From Geobacteraceae bacterium (GTDB lineage Bacteria; Desulfobacterota; Desulfuromonadia; Desulfuromonadales; Geopsychrobacteraceae): a stretch of DNA of 53,306 nucleotides. The position numbers and the translations under genes are program-made. Location of the stretch: NCBI GenBank assembly GCA_007125165.1, contig SLDV01000137.1, positions 1 to 53,306 on the forward strand. The letters run 5' to 3'. The notes below the pieces were generated by a model, which was not told the DNA's origin, ran no database searches, and saw only the letters and a program-made list of their open reading frames with translations. Positions 35,587 to 43,152 of the stretch are shown in pieces (the stretch's first letter is position 1; every line of letters begins with the position of its first letter).

Positions 35587-35904
35587 ATGAGTATGAAAGA
35601 AGCTACGGCAACCAGCTTGATTCTCTATGTAGGATTTCGACTTTCTTTCAATGACTTATGTCACTAGCGTCCGGTTAATAAATTGACATCAAGCTTAACG
35701 TCATGTTTATGCACAGTTTTATAGGCTGTTGTGCCATTTTCGATTAGAATTCAGAATGAATGAGACACTTGGCTTTGGTGAATTCAATACATGTGATTTC
35801 AGCAACTTGTGGATCGTAATTTGATGGCAACTTCAATTTCAAAAGTTAATCGGACAGTAGTGGACTTATGTGAAAATGACCAAGAGAAAATGACGCAACG
35901 ATGA
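35587..35904 (+). pseudogene. Small ORF split by MITE-like insertion
   Basis: A strong ribosome-binding site AAAGGAGGT (35573-35581) stands five bases before ATG 35587. The frame reads MSMKEATATSLILYVGFRLS, then FNDLC, and runs into the inserted element, where it stops after 26 residues. Removing the element and one copy of the 9-bp duplication restores a 35-codon frame ending FNDLCENDQEKMTQR. Its TGA (35902-35904) then overlaps the ATG (35901) of the epimerase remnant as ATGA. The restored stop and overlap suggest a once-translated gene; no family recognised. Confidence 0.6.
35662..35862. mobile_element. MITE-like element, 201 bp, with 9-bp target duplication
   Basis: Ends are CACTAGCGTCCGGTTAA and, as reverse complement of the right end, CACTACTGTCCGATTAA: 14 of 17 bases match. 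The perfect direct repeat GACTTATGT flanks it at 35653-35661 and 35863-35871. No transposase frame fits in the A/T-rich interior. The 9-bp duplication would suit an IS4/IS50-like transposase acting in trans; the family assignment is an inference. Confidence 0.88.
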
Positions 35905-36100
35905 AGATTTATGTCACTGGTGGAATGGGCCTTGTCGGCAATGAAGTGGTGCGGTAACTTGTCGCACAGGGACATGAGGTTGCTGCCATGGTGCGCTCCG
36001 GCTCAAAGGTTAGACTGGGCGTGAATCCGTCGGACCGGGTGAAAATCTAGCCGGGTGACGCTACCAGGCCGGATAGTCTGCCCCGGGCCATGTCAGTGGC
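35901..36100 (+). pseudogene. Remnant of NAD-dependent epimerase/NmrA-like gene
   Basis: Translation gives MKIYVTGGMGLVGNEVVR, stop (TAA), LVAQGHEVAAMVRSGSKV, then RLGVNPSDRVKI, stop (TAG), PGDATRPDSLPRAM. The Rossmann motif TGGMGLVG, the AMVRSGSK basic strand and the GDATRPDSL segment are the first ~65 residues of an atypical short-chain dehydrogenase/NAD-dependent epimerase. Two in-frame stops and the loss of the remaining ~230 residues make it a pseudogene. It is truncated just ahead of the ferredoxin gene. Confidence 0.85.
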
Positions 36101-36142
36101 TTCCGGGAATGATGGCGATAGTCAACAGCAAGGGAGGAAAAA

Positions 36143-36316
36143 ATGGGTACTCATTGGATTGACGAAGGCTGTATCAATTGCGGCGCCTGCGCGCAGGTTT
36201 GCCCGGTTGATGCAATCACTGAGCAGGAAGAATCTCACGTTATTGACAAGGAAGTTTGTACCGATTGCGGGAATTGCGACACGGTATGCCCGGTGGACGT
36301 CATCCATTGGGAATGA
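36143..36316 (+). CDS. 2[4Fe-4S] ferredoxin (57 aa)
   Basis: AGGGAGG precedes ATG 36143. The 57-residue product has two CxxCxxCxxxCP clusters: CINCGACAQVCP (C10, C13, C16, C20) and CTDCGNCDTVCP (C39, C42, C45, C49), with the usual pseudo-twofold symmetry (PVDAI, PVDVI). It is a clostridial-type low-potential electron carrier in the cytoplasm, a possible partner of ferredoxin-linked enzymes such as the aldehyde oxidoreductase at the window start (inference). It lies directly downstream of the decayed epimerase and is intact. Confidence 0.95.
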   Translation: MGTHWIDEGCINCGACAQVCPVDAITEQEESHVIDKEVCTDCGNCDTVCPVDVIHWE

Positions 36317-36370
36317 TGGGGCTGATCCCGACGCTTCGACTTGTTTTCCCACAGACGTTACAGTCTTCAA

Positions 36371-36413
36371 GGAGTGGCAGGCATCCCGCTCAGTGCGGGA
36401 TGTCTGCCACTCC
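36371..36413 (+). terminator. Long hairpin after the ferredoxin gene
   Basis: GGAGTGGCAGGCATCCCGC pairs with GCGGGATGTCTGCCACTCC (19 bp, with one G-T pair) around TCAGT. It begins 54 bases after the ferredoxin stop. No strong T-run follows, so termination is probable rather than certain. The rest of the 36317-36673 gap shows no gene. Confidence 0.65.
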
Positions 36414-36673
36414 GGTTCATTTCATCATGAATCTGTATTGAACACCGGGGTCATCCGGTTTTGATCTTCTGCTTAACAAAGTATGGTCAATCCGGATGGC
36501 CACCTCTACCCCGAAGCCTATTTTCTTACGCACAAGATTCTGTGATACCGGTTCATAAAAACCTCCGCTCTTCTGACAGTTTTCTTATTGTGGTAGACTT
36601 CTCATTACACCGCATCTGTTTTTGCGGCATCCTGGTTTTTTGATTGCAGATACAACCAGAAAGGAGAGAACCT

Positions 36674-36931
36674 ATGTTGGGATTGATGATCAAGGACAAA
36701 ATACGCTGGCACGATGATTGGTCTTCGGAATTCGGCAGACGCTTCCAGATTCATGATTTTACCGATAATCTGATCATTTTCGAAGAGGGCCAACCCAGAG
36801 AAGAGATCCTGGCGGTTCTCGGGGGGGCTTCTGAGGAGATTTATGAAATCCTCGAACTGGAAGATGCACCACCGGACAGCTGTGACTACATGGTTGCCTC
36901 CGGCCGTTGCTTTAACCGCAAAACCGGTTAA
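36674..36931 (+). CDS. Hypothetical protein (85 aa) ahead of cysteine desulfurase
   Basis: AAAGGAGAG precedes ATG 36674. The sequence (MLGLMIKDKIRWHDDWSSEF, then FTDNLIIFEEGQPREEILAV) is soluble and acidic, with two cysteines near the end (SCDYMVASGRCF). No membrane segment and no recognised domain. It ends 14 bases before the cysteine desulfurase, so the two are likely co-transcribed; a sulfur- or selenium-handling partner is possible but unsupported beyond position. Confidence 0.65.
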   Translation: MLGLMIKDKIRWHDDWSSEFGRRFQIHDFTDNLIIFEEGQPREEILAVLGGASEEIYEILELEDAPPDSCDYMVASGRCFNRKTG

Positions 36932-36945
36932 CTTCGTTCTCGGCC

Positions 36946-38067
36946 ATGACGAAGAAAATCTATCTCGACTATAACGCCAGCACTCCTGTCGCCCCGGAGG
37001 CGGTTGAGGCGATGCGCCCCTTTCTGACCCAGCACTACGGCAACCCATCCAGTCCACATTGGGCCGGCGCTCCGGCTAGGGAGGCAGTGGAACGGGCGCG
37101 GGCGCAGGTAGCGGAGCTTCTGGACTGTGATCCCACCGAAGTCGTCTTCACCAGTGGCGGCAGCGAGTCGAACAATCATGCCCTAAAAGGGGGCTTTTTC
37201 GCTCAGCGCGAGCACGGCGATCACATCATCACCACAGCGGTGGAGCATCCGGCCACCCTTGCCCCCTGCCGCTTTCTTGAGCGACTGGGGGCAAAGATAA
37301 CCCTTATACCCGTCGACCGTTTCGGGCGGGTCGACCCGGACGACGTGCGCCGGGCGATTACTTCCCGCACGATTCTGATTTCGGTGATGCATGCCAACAA
37401 CGAGGTCGGCACGATCCAACCCATTGCGGAAATAGCCGCCAGAGCCCGCGAGGCAGGTGTCCTTTTCCACACTGACGCTGCCCAGAGTGTCGGCAAGATT
37501 CCCGTCGCGATTGACACTCTCGGGGTTGACCTTCTTTCGCTTGCCGGACACAAGCTATATGCTCCCAAGGGGATCGGCGCTTTGTACATTCGGCAGGGGA
37601 CGCGCATCGAGCCTTTCATCCATGGCGCCGGGCATGAAGAAGGGCGACGCGCCGGAACGGAAAATGTCCTCCTCGCCATGGCACTGGGAGCGGCCTGCGA
37701 GGTTGCCACCGGTTGGATTGATGCGTCACAAATAAAGGATCTGCGCGACCGGTTCTGGGAAAATCTGCAGCAGTCTCTCGGGGCAAGGGTCTCCCTTAAC
37801 GGACACCCGACGCAGCGCCTCCCCAACACCCTCAGTGTCAACTTCACTGGCCGTATCGGTGCCGAGATTCTCGGTCGCATGCCGCAAGTCGCCGCTTCCA
37901 CCGGCTCGGCCTGTCACGCCGGTTCGGTGACCCTCTCCCCGGTTCTCGCTGCCATGGGCGTCCCTCTGGAGGAGGGGATGGGAGCGATCCGGTTCAGCCT
38001 GGGCCGAGCCACGACCTGGGAGGATCTGGAAGAGGTGATTTACTGCCTGCGTCACCTCTGTTTGTAG
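36946..38067 (+). CDS. Cysteine desulfurase, NifS/IscS-like
   Basis: 373 residues. PLP-dependent enzyme taking sulfur (or selenium) from cysteine (or selenocysteine) to form alanine and a protein persulfide. Visible: YLDYNASTPVAPEAVEAM, GNPSSPHWAG, VFTSGGSESNNHAL, HTDAAQSVGK, the PLP lysine in SLAGHKLYAPKG near residue 205, AGTENV, and the catalytic cysteine in STGSACHAG near residue 325. It is not next to an iscU or nifU gene, so its sulfur acceptor is unknown. The initiation site lacks a good Shine-Dalgarno, consistent with coupling to the upstream small gene. Confidence 0.92.
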   Translation: MTKKIYLDYNASTPVAPEAVEAMRPFLTQHYGNPSSPHWAGAPAREAVERARAQVAELLDCDPTEVVFTSGGSESNNHALKGGFFAQREHGDHIITTAVEHPATLAPCRFLERLGAKITLIPVDRFGRVDPDDVRRAITSRTILISVMHANNEVGTIQPIAEIAARAREAGVLFHTDAAQSVGKIPVAIDTLGVDLLSLAGHKLYAPKGIGALYIRQGTRIEPFIHGAGHEEGRRAGTENVLLAMALGAACEVATGWIDASQIKDLRDRFWENLQQSLGARVSLNGHPTQRLPNTLSVNFTGRIGAEILGRMPQVAASTGSACHAGSVTLSPVLAAMGVPLEEGMGAIRFSLGRATTWEDLEEVIYCLRHLCL

Positions 38068-38100
38068 AGTCTGGCGACAGTTGCCCATTGATTCATCCAA

Positions 38101-38138
38101 GAAAGAGCTTTTTCTGCTATGAGCAACATTGCTCTTTC
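38101..38138 (+). terminator. Hairpin after cysteine desulfurase
   Basis: GAAAGAGC pairs with GCTCTTTC around a 22-base stretch that holds a smaller TGCT/AGCA hairpin, 34 bases after the stop. No clear T-run follows. The remaining 38139-38333 gap shows no gene. Confidence 0.4.
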
Positions 38139-38333
38139 CCCGAGTCAGGCTCGAACCCACCAGATTCGGCTTAGCAGGAAGGTGATCGTTTCCTGTCAAT
38201 CATCTTGGCTCAGATCAAGACATGATTTGGTCTGAATGCGTTGTTACTGTAAACCCTGTTCAATGGGGAGCACATCGACAACGAGTTTGTTTGGCAAGAT
38301 CATGCGCCGGCGTTACACATCTGGTTTCAGTGT

Positions 38334-39359
38334 TCATGAGGATGATCGGTTGGCAGGTCCCTCCTTGCCGTTGCCATCGTTAAAAAAAAGGAGCAGGCTT
38401 CGGACCAGTTCCGCCATGAAGTCGATGTCCAGCGTCTCCATGGTGTCTGATGGTAGATGATAGTGCGGATTGCGGTAAAATGCGGTGTCGGTGATCATCA
38501 CAGCCTTGAAACCCTGATCCCAGAAAGATGCGTGGTCACTGAGACGGATGGCAGGTGTGAGCCAGCCGTTGAAGGGTACGTTGAGCGAAATGGCGGGCAG
38601 GGCAGGGTTTTTGTCAAAAGCATCCATCAAGGCGGCTACGAATCTTCGTGAGGAAAGGTTTCCCACGATACCGATGAAATCACCGGTTTCGGGATAGTCC
38701 ATCAAATTCAGGGGAAAGGGATAGGACTGGCAACCTTTTTGATGACAGGTATAACCCACCATCTCCAGGCAGATCATGCCGTCAAGCCGTTCCTGATTCG
38801 CTTTCATAGTACGGGCATGCACCTTGCTCCCCATGAAACGGGTCAAAAAGACGGGCGGCTCCTCCAGGGCAAAAGCAACCAGGCGAATACTCGGCCCATT
38901 TTGCAAGAGAGCGCGATTTTGCTGAAGAACGGTCGCCAATTCCAGCAACACCGCCACACCACTGGCGTTGTCGTCCGCGCCTACGGTGCCGGCTACGGTA
39001 TCGTAATGGGCACCGACAATATAGCGCGGCGAGGAGTTTGTGCCAGGGTTAATTTCAGCAATCACATTGGACACGGATCTGCCCTCGTAGTCATATGTTT
39101 CAAATATGGGCTGGAGTCCAAGGTGTTCGAAATGTTCGTAGACGGCGTCCCTGGCTCTGGCGTGCTGGTCCCACGTGCGAACGCTGCGCTCTCCGATCTC
39201 TTCGGTCAAAAGGCGCAGGTGGGCCTCGATCCTCTCCATGCTATCTTTTTTTTCAAACTGAAGATCGGCCATGAACACCTCGCCGGCAGGAAGACGGTTC
39301 GGAAAAATGGCAATGATTGCTCCAGCCAATAACCAGAGGGCAGCTTTTTTCATTTCCAT
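38334..39359 (-). CDS. M28-family zinc peptidase, exported
   Basis: 341 residues from ATG 39359 (MEMKKAALWLLAGAIIAIF); ATG 39353 is equally possible and neither has a clear Shine-Dalgarno. A signal peptide ends near PAGEVFMA. Peptidase M28 (aminopeptidase Y/S-like) features: zinc-ligand segments GAHYDTV and GADDNASG (His, Asp), the catalytic EE in ALEEPPVF, and the C-terminal HYHLPSDT with a ligand His. Such enzymes release N-terminal amino acids from peptides in the periplasm or outside. It could feed the amino-acid uptake system encoded at 40705-43029 (inference). Confidence 0.88.
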   Translation of the reverse strand: MEMKKAALWLLAGAIIAIFPNRLPAGEVFMADLQFEKKDSMERIEAHLRLLTEEIGERSVRTWDQHARARDAVYEHFEHLGLQPIFETYDYEGRSVSNVIAEINPGTNSSPRYIVGAHYDTVAGTVGADDNASGVAVLLELATVLQQNRALLQNGPSIRLVAFALEEPPVFLTRFMGSKVHARTMKANQERLDGMICLEMVGYTCHQKGCQSYPFPLNLMDYPETGDFIGIVGNLSSRRFVAALMDAFDKNPALPAISLNVPFNGWLTPAIRLSDHASFWDQGFKAVMITDTAFYRNPHYHLPSDTMETLDIDFMAELVRSLLLFFNDGNGKEGPANRSSS

Positions 39360-39558
39360 GGGGCCAAACAGCTGTAACCCAGAAAAAGATCCCCCGGGGT
39401 CACCAAACACGTATCTTTCGTTTTATAGATCGTCATAAGCCAGTTCAACAAAAGCATTGACGCGAGACTGCCGTAAGAAAACATCCGCCATGGTGGCGAA
39501 CATAGCGATGTCAACTCGCTATGTATCTTGTTGTAAGTGCTCGCAGCCTCTTGATGCC

Positions 39559-40236
39559 TTAGGTCAATTTTTCCAATAACGCTTTGGCCGCCGGTTCAGA
39601 AGATGCGGGGTTTTGCCCTGTAATCAGGAGGCCATCAGACACGACATGGGGTTGCCAGTCGGCCTGTTTAGAATATTTCCCGCCATTGTGCTTGAGCATG
39701 TCTTCAACCAGAAAGGGGACAATCTCGGTCAATCCGACCGCCTCTTCCTCGCTGTTGGTAAAACCGGTGACGGTTTTCCCCTGAACCACAGAGGTTCCTT
39801 CTGCTGTCTTGGGGTGCAAGAACACAGCAGGTGCGTGACATACAGCCGCAACCGGTTTTCCTGCTGCGAGCATCGCCTCAATCAAGGCAATGGAAGATGA
39901 GTCTTGGGCAAGATCCCACAGGGGACCATGGCCACCGGGGTAAAATACTGTGTCAAAATCAGCGGCGGCAACCTCAGATAGCTTAAGCGTGTTGGATAAA
40001 TCTTTTTGAGCCATGCTGTCGGCTTTGAAACGACGTGTCGCTTCGGTCTGAAAGTCCGGGGTATCACTCTTGGGGTCAAGCGGTGGTTGGCCGCCGAGTG
40101 GTGACGCGAGAGTAACCTCGGCTCCTGCGTCCTTGAACACATAGTAGGGTGAGGCAAATTCTTCCAGCCAGAAACCGGTTTTTTCGCCGGTGTTACCGAG
40201 TTTGTCGTGTGAAGTCAGTACCATCAGTATTTTCAT
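39559..40236 (-). CDS. DJ-1/PfpI family (class I glutamine amidotransferase-like) protein
   Basis: 225 residues, AGGAGGT upstream of the ATG. The nucleophile elbow AAVCHAPA places a reactive cysteine near residue 130, and GGHGPLWDL earlier matches the family. Opening MKILMVLTSHDKLGNTGEKTGFWLEEFASPYYVF is like Hsp31/YDR533c-type chaperone-glyoxalases (shown here in parts: MVLTSHDKLG and TGFWLEEFASPYY). These proteins handle methylglyoxal or act as holdases. No operon partner is visible. Confidence 0.88.
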   Translation of the reverse strand: MKILMVLTSHDKLGNTGEKTGFWLEEFASPYYVFKDAGAEVTLASPLGGQPPLDPKSDTPDFQTEATRRFKADSMAQKDLSNTLKLSEVAAADFDTVFYPGGHGPLWDLAQDSSSIALIEAMLAAGKPVAAVCHAPAVFLHPKTAEGTSVVQGKTVTGFTNSEEEAVGLTEIVPFLVEDMLKHNGGKYSKQADWQPHVVSDGLLITGQNPASSEPAAKALLEKLT

Positions 40237-40307
40237 ATGACCTCCTGAGAAATGAGTGAATCAGTCTTTAGCAACGTGACAGGTCAAGTCTATCAAAGTT
40301 TTTATCT

Positions 40308-40565
40308 TTAAGCAGGTCGAAGGCGGTCAGTAAGGGGTGAGATTGCGAATATTAGCGTGAGCATTAACCAGTTCCCACCAATGACAGCAAATTGGCCTGG
40401 TTTTGTTGCTCCCAACCAGGGCAGAGCAAAATACTCCCCACATAAGATCAGCATCGCAAGGAGGGCGCCGCTCAGGAAAAGTCCGGTATATCTTCTATGT
40501 TCTCCTGACAATTTGACAAATGGCATTTGTTGGCTAGAGTTGCAATGCAACCCATTTATCCGCAT
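40308..40565 (-). CDS. Small membrane protein (up to 85 aa), unknown
   Basis: Two hydrophobic helices (TGLFLSGALLAMLILCGEYF and VIGGNWLMLTLIFAISPL) with a basic end (TDRLRPA). No family recognised. The start may be ATG 40565 or the internal ATG 40526, before MPFVKLSGEHRR; neither has a convincing ribosome-binding site, so the gene call is moderate. Confidence 0.5.
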   Translation of the reverse strand: MRINGLHCNSSQQMPFVKLSGEHRRYTGLFLSGALLAMLILCGEYFALPWLGATKPGQFAVIGGNWLMLTLIFAISPLTDRLRPA

Positions 40566-40704
40566 GAGTTTTCGTTTTTATCCAATAGAACGCACAGCAC
40601 TCGTATATACGGAGCATTTCTGCTGCCCTTGGTGTGCGGTTACGTACTCCATCAGAAGAGATGTTAACTGTCAGTAGATCGTAAACATTTAACAGGAGGA
40701 ATCT

Positions 40705-41466
40705 ATGCGAATGAGAAGATTTATCGGATGCGCAGCGACAGCTATTTTTTTGATTTTCGGAATACTCACAGGACCAGTGCTGGCCAAGAAGCTCGTGGTG
40801 GCGGTGGATACGGCCTTTGTTCCCTTTGAATTTCGTGATCCGAAAACAGGGGAATACACCGGCTTTGATATTGATCTTTGGGATGCTATCGCCAAGGAAA
40901 TCGGGGTCGAGTATGAACTGCAGCCCATGGATTTTGTCGGTATTGTACCTGCTTTGCAGACGGGAAGCGTTGATGCTGCGTTAGCTGGAATTACTATCAC
41001 TTCCGCCCGTGAAAAGGTTGTTGATTTTTCCCATCCTTACTATGACAGCGGCTTGACCTTGATGGTCAGAGCTGACAATGAAACAATCAGGGGTTCGGAA
41101 GATGTTGCCGGAAAGAAGATTGCGGTGCGTACCGGCACCACCAGTGACAACCACGCACCCTCACTTAATCCGTCAGAAATCATTAAATTCCCCAACATAG
41201 AACAAGCCTATATGGAATTACGTGCCGGCCGTGTTGATGTCGCCATGCACGATACGCCGAACGTCCTTTATTACATCACTACCGCTGGTGAAGGAGCTGT
41301 CAAGGCGGTTGGAGAGCGGATGCAGGCACAATCCTACGGCATAGGTTTTCCTTTAGGGAGTAAGTTACGTAACGATGTCAACATCGCTTTTCTCGCATTG
41401 GTTGAAGATGGTCGTTATGCAGCAATCTACCGCAAATGGTTCGGTCAGGATCCCAACCCTCGTTAG
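40705..41466 (+). CDS. glnH: Amino acid ABC transporter substrate-binding protein (glutamine type)
   Basis: 253 residues; AGGAGGA precedes the ATG. Sec signal peptide (FIGCAATAIFLIFGILTGPVLA). The SBP_bac_3 fold is clear: LVVAVDTAFVPFEFRDPKTG, GFDIDLWDAIAKEIG, GSVDAALAGITITSAREKVVDFSHPYY, and IAVRTGTTSD. High similarity to GlnH suggests glutamine or another polar amino acid. It is periplasmic and delivers ligand to the GlnPQ complex below. A GC-rich hairpin separates it from the permease, a common way to make more binding protein than transporter. Confidence 0.93.
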   Translation: MRMRRFIGCAATAIFLIFGILTGPVLAKKLVVAVDTAFVPFEFRDPKTGEYTGFDIDLWDAIAKEIGVEYELQPMDFVGIVPALQTGSVDAALAGITITSAREKVVDFSHPYYDSGLTLMVRADNETIRGSEDVAGKKIAVRTGTTSDNHAPSLNPSEIIKFPNIEQAYMELRAGRVDVAMHDTPNVLYYITTAGEGAVKAVGERMQAQSYGIGFPLGSKLRNDVNIAFLALVEDGRYAAIYRKWFGQDPNPR

Positions 41467-41480
41467 CTCATAATATTACG

Positions 41481-41507
41481 GGCGCGGTTCAGTTTTAGAA
41501 CCGCGCC
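41481..41507 (+). terminator. Attenuating hairpin between glnH and glnP
   Basis: GGCGCGGTTC pairs with GAACCGCGCC (10 bp, perfect) around AGTTTTA, starting 15 bases after the glnH stop. No T-run follows, so it likely stabilises glnH mRNA or causes partial termination. The rest of the gap to 41647 shows no gene. Confidence 0.65.
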
Positions 41508-41647
41508 TTCGTCACACCCATCAGATAATGGTCATAAAGAACGCCTGCTCTTCTTTGTTGGTTGCTGCTGGAAGAGAGAGCTCTTTTCACTGGCAGAAGG
41601 CAGGACTTTAACATCTGCCAACATCCTCACTCCGGGGAGTGTATCCA

Positions 41648-42304
41648 ATGGAATTTCAATATGATGTTGTCCTCAACTCCATGCCCCAGCTGATGAAGGG
41701 TGTGAAGCTGACTCTGGAAATTACCTTCTATGGTTTAATCGGCGGCACCCTGCTCGGCATTCTCACCGGTTTGCTGCAGGTCTACAAAGTACCGGTGCTG
41801 AACTGGGTTGCTTTCACCTATGTCGCGTTTATCCGAGGCACACCGATTGTGGTGCAGGCAATGTTTGTCTATTTCGCGCTACCCCTGGCTATGGGGATTC
41901 GAATGAGCGCGCTGAACGCCGCCATTATGGTTCTTTCGGTCAATGCGGGAGCCTATATTGCCGAAATTGTCCGTGGTGCGGTTCTATCTATCAACAAGGG
42001 ACTGGTCGATGCGGGAATGGCTCTCGGTCTTTCCAGAATGCAGGTTGTCCTTTTCGTTGTCGGGCCACTGGCCTTTCGCCGCATGATCCCTCCTTTAGGA
42101 AACCAGTATATTATCAGTCTGAAAGATACTTCCCTGTTTATCGTCATCGGGGTAGGCGAATTAACCAGACAGGGGCAGGAGATCATGGCCTCCACTTTCC
42201 GCGCTTTAGAGGTGTGGACCTCTGTCGCTATCCTCTACATGGTCATGACAACATCTCTGGCGTTGGCCTTGCGTTTGTTGGAGCGGAGGATGAAGATTCT
42301 ATGA
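41648..42304 (+). CDS. glnP: Amino acid ABC transporter permease (glutamine type)
   Basis: 218 residues from ATG 41648, with GGGGAG eight bases upstream; GTG 41639 is an alternative. Five hydrophobic helices, the HisM/GlnP family start (LNSMPQLMKGVKLTLEITF), FIRGTPIVVQAM, and the EAA-type loop GLSRMQVVLFVVGPLAFRRM, which docks the ATPase. It makes the membrane channel with GlnQ. Stop and next start overlap (ATGA). Confidence 0.95.
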   Translation: MEFQYDVVLNSMPQLMKGVKLTLEITFYGLIGGTLLGILTGLLQVYKVPVLNWVAFTYVAFIRGTPIVVQAMFVYFALPLAMGIRMSALNAAIMVLSVNAGAYIAEIVRGAVLSINKGLVDAGMALGLSRMQVVLFVVGPLAFRRMIPPLGNQYIISLKDTSLFIVIGVGELTRQGQEIMASTFRALEVWTSVAILYMVMTTSLALALRLLERRMKIL

Positions 42305-43029
42305 GTATGGTTGAATGTAGAACGCTCGGGAAAAACTTTGGAAAAGTCGTCGTCTTGCAAGAAATCGATCTGACGATTGAACAAGGTGAAGTGGTCGTAG
42401 TCATCGGCCCGTCCGGTTCCGGAAAATCCACGTTATTGCGATGTATTAACGTTTTGGAGAAAATTACTTCCGGCGATCTGCTGGTGGACGGTAAGAGCGT
42501 CAAAGACTCCAAGACCGATGTCCGCTTGATCCGTCTGGAGGCGGGGATGGTTTTTCAGCAGTTTAATCTTTTTCCGCAGATGACAGCACTGGAAAACGTC
42601 GCTTTTGGTCCGCGCAAGGTTCGTGGTTTGTCCCGTGCAGAAGCCCGAGATTTAGCCGCTGAATTGTTGCGTAAAGTCGGATTGGAAGATCGGGCGACCC
42701 ACTATCCATCCGAACTGTCGGGTGGACAACAACAACGGGTTGCTATCGCTCGTGCCCTGGCAGTCAAGCCGAAGCTGATGCTCTTCGATGAACCGACCTC
42801 GGCTCTGGATCCGGAACTTAAGGGGGAGGTGCTTGCCGTCATGCGGACATTGGCAGAAGAGGGGATGACGATGGTAATTGTTTCCCACGAAATGAACTTT
42901 GCCCTGAACGTAGGAACTCGACTCCTCTTCATGGATGAAGGGAGGATTATCCATGACGGCAAACCGAAGGAGCTGTATGAAAATCCGCCGTCGGATCGGT
43001 TGCGAGATTTCCTGCGGCATATTCAATGA
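42301..43029 (+). CDS. glnQ: Amino acid ABC transporter ATP-binding protein
   Basis: 242 residues, ATG 42301 overlapping the glnP stop by four bases. Walker [11 protein letters not shown]-loop MVFQQFNLFPQMTALENV, signature LSGGQQQRVAIARALA, Walker B LMLFDEPTSALDPE and switch His in VIVSHEM. Closely similar to GlnQ/HisP-type ATPases. It powers uptake by GlnHP. Followed by a bidirectional terminator shared with tgt. Confidence 0.96.
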   Translation: MSMVECRTLGKNFGKVVVLQEIDLTIEQGEVVVVIGPSGSGKSTLLRCINVLEKITSGDLLVDGKSVKDSKTDVRLIRLEAGMVFQQFNLFPQMTALENVAFGPRKVRGLSRAEARDLAAELLRKVGLEDRATHYPSELSGGQQQRVAIARALAVKPKLMLFDEPTSALDPELKGEVLAVMRTLAEEGMTMVIVSHEMNFALNVGTRLLFMDEGRIIHDGKPKELYENPPSDRLRDFLRHIQ

Positions 43030-43115
43030 AAGGATGCTTGAAATAGGGATCCCCCTGGACGTCCGATACTTTGACCCTTGTGACAAAAGTCGCTGATGTC
43101 GCCCCCCCTGGAAAA

Positions 43116-43149
43116 CAACCAGGACAGACTTGAGAATCTGTCCTGGTTG
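43116..43149. terminator. Bidirectional terminator between glnQ and tgt
   Basis: CAACCAGGACAGA pairs with TCTGTCCTGGTTG (13 bp) around CTTGAGAA. A TTTT run follows on the minus strand and an A/T-rich run on the plus strand. It begins 87 bases after glnQ and ends four bases from the tgt stop, serving both. Confidence 0.88.
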
Positions 43150-43152
43150 CAT

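Noticed and set aside
35662-35862. A degenerate transposase inside the MITE-like element
   Set aside because: 201 bp is too short and no frame shows transposase-like residues; a non-autonomous element is the better description.
38130-38180. tRNA-like 3' arm on the minus strand (GGGTTCGAGCC)
   Set aside because: Only the TTCGA-like loop is present; no matching acceptor, D or anticodon arms could be drawn around it.
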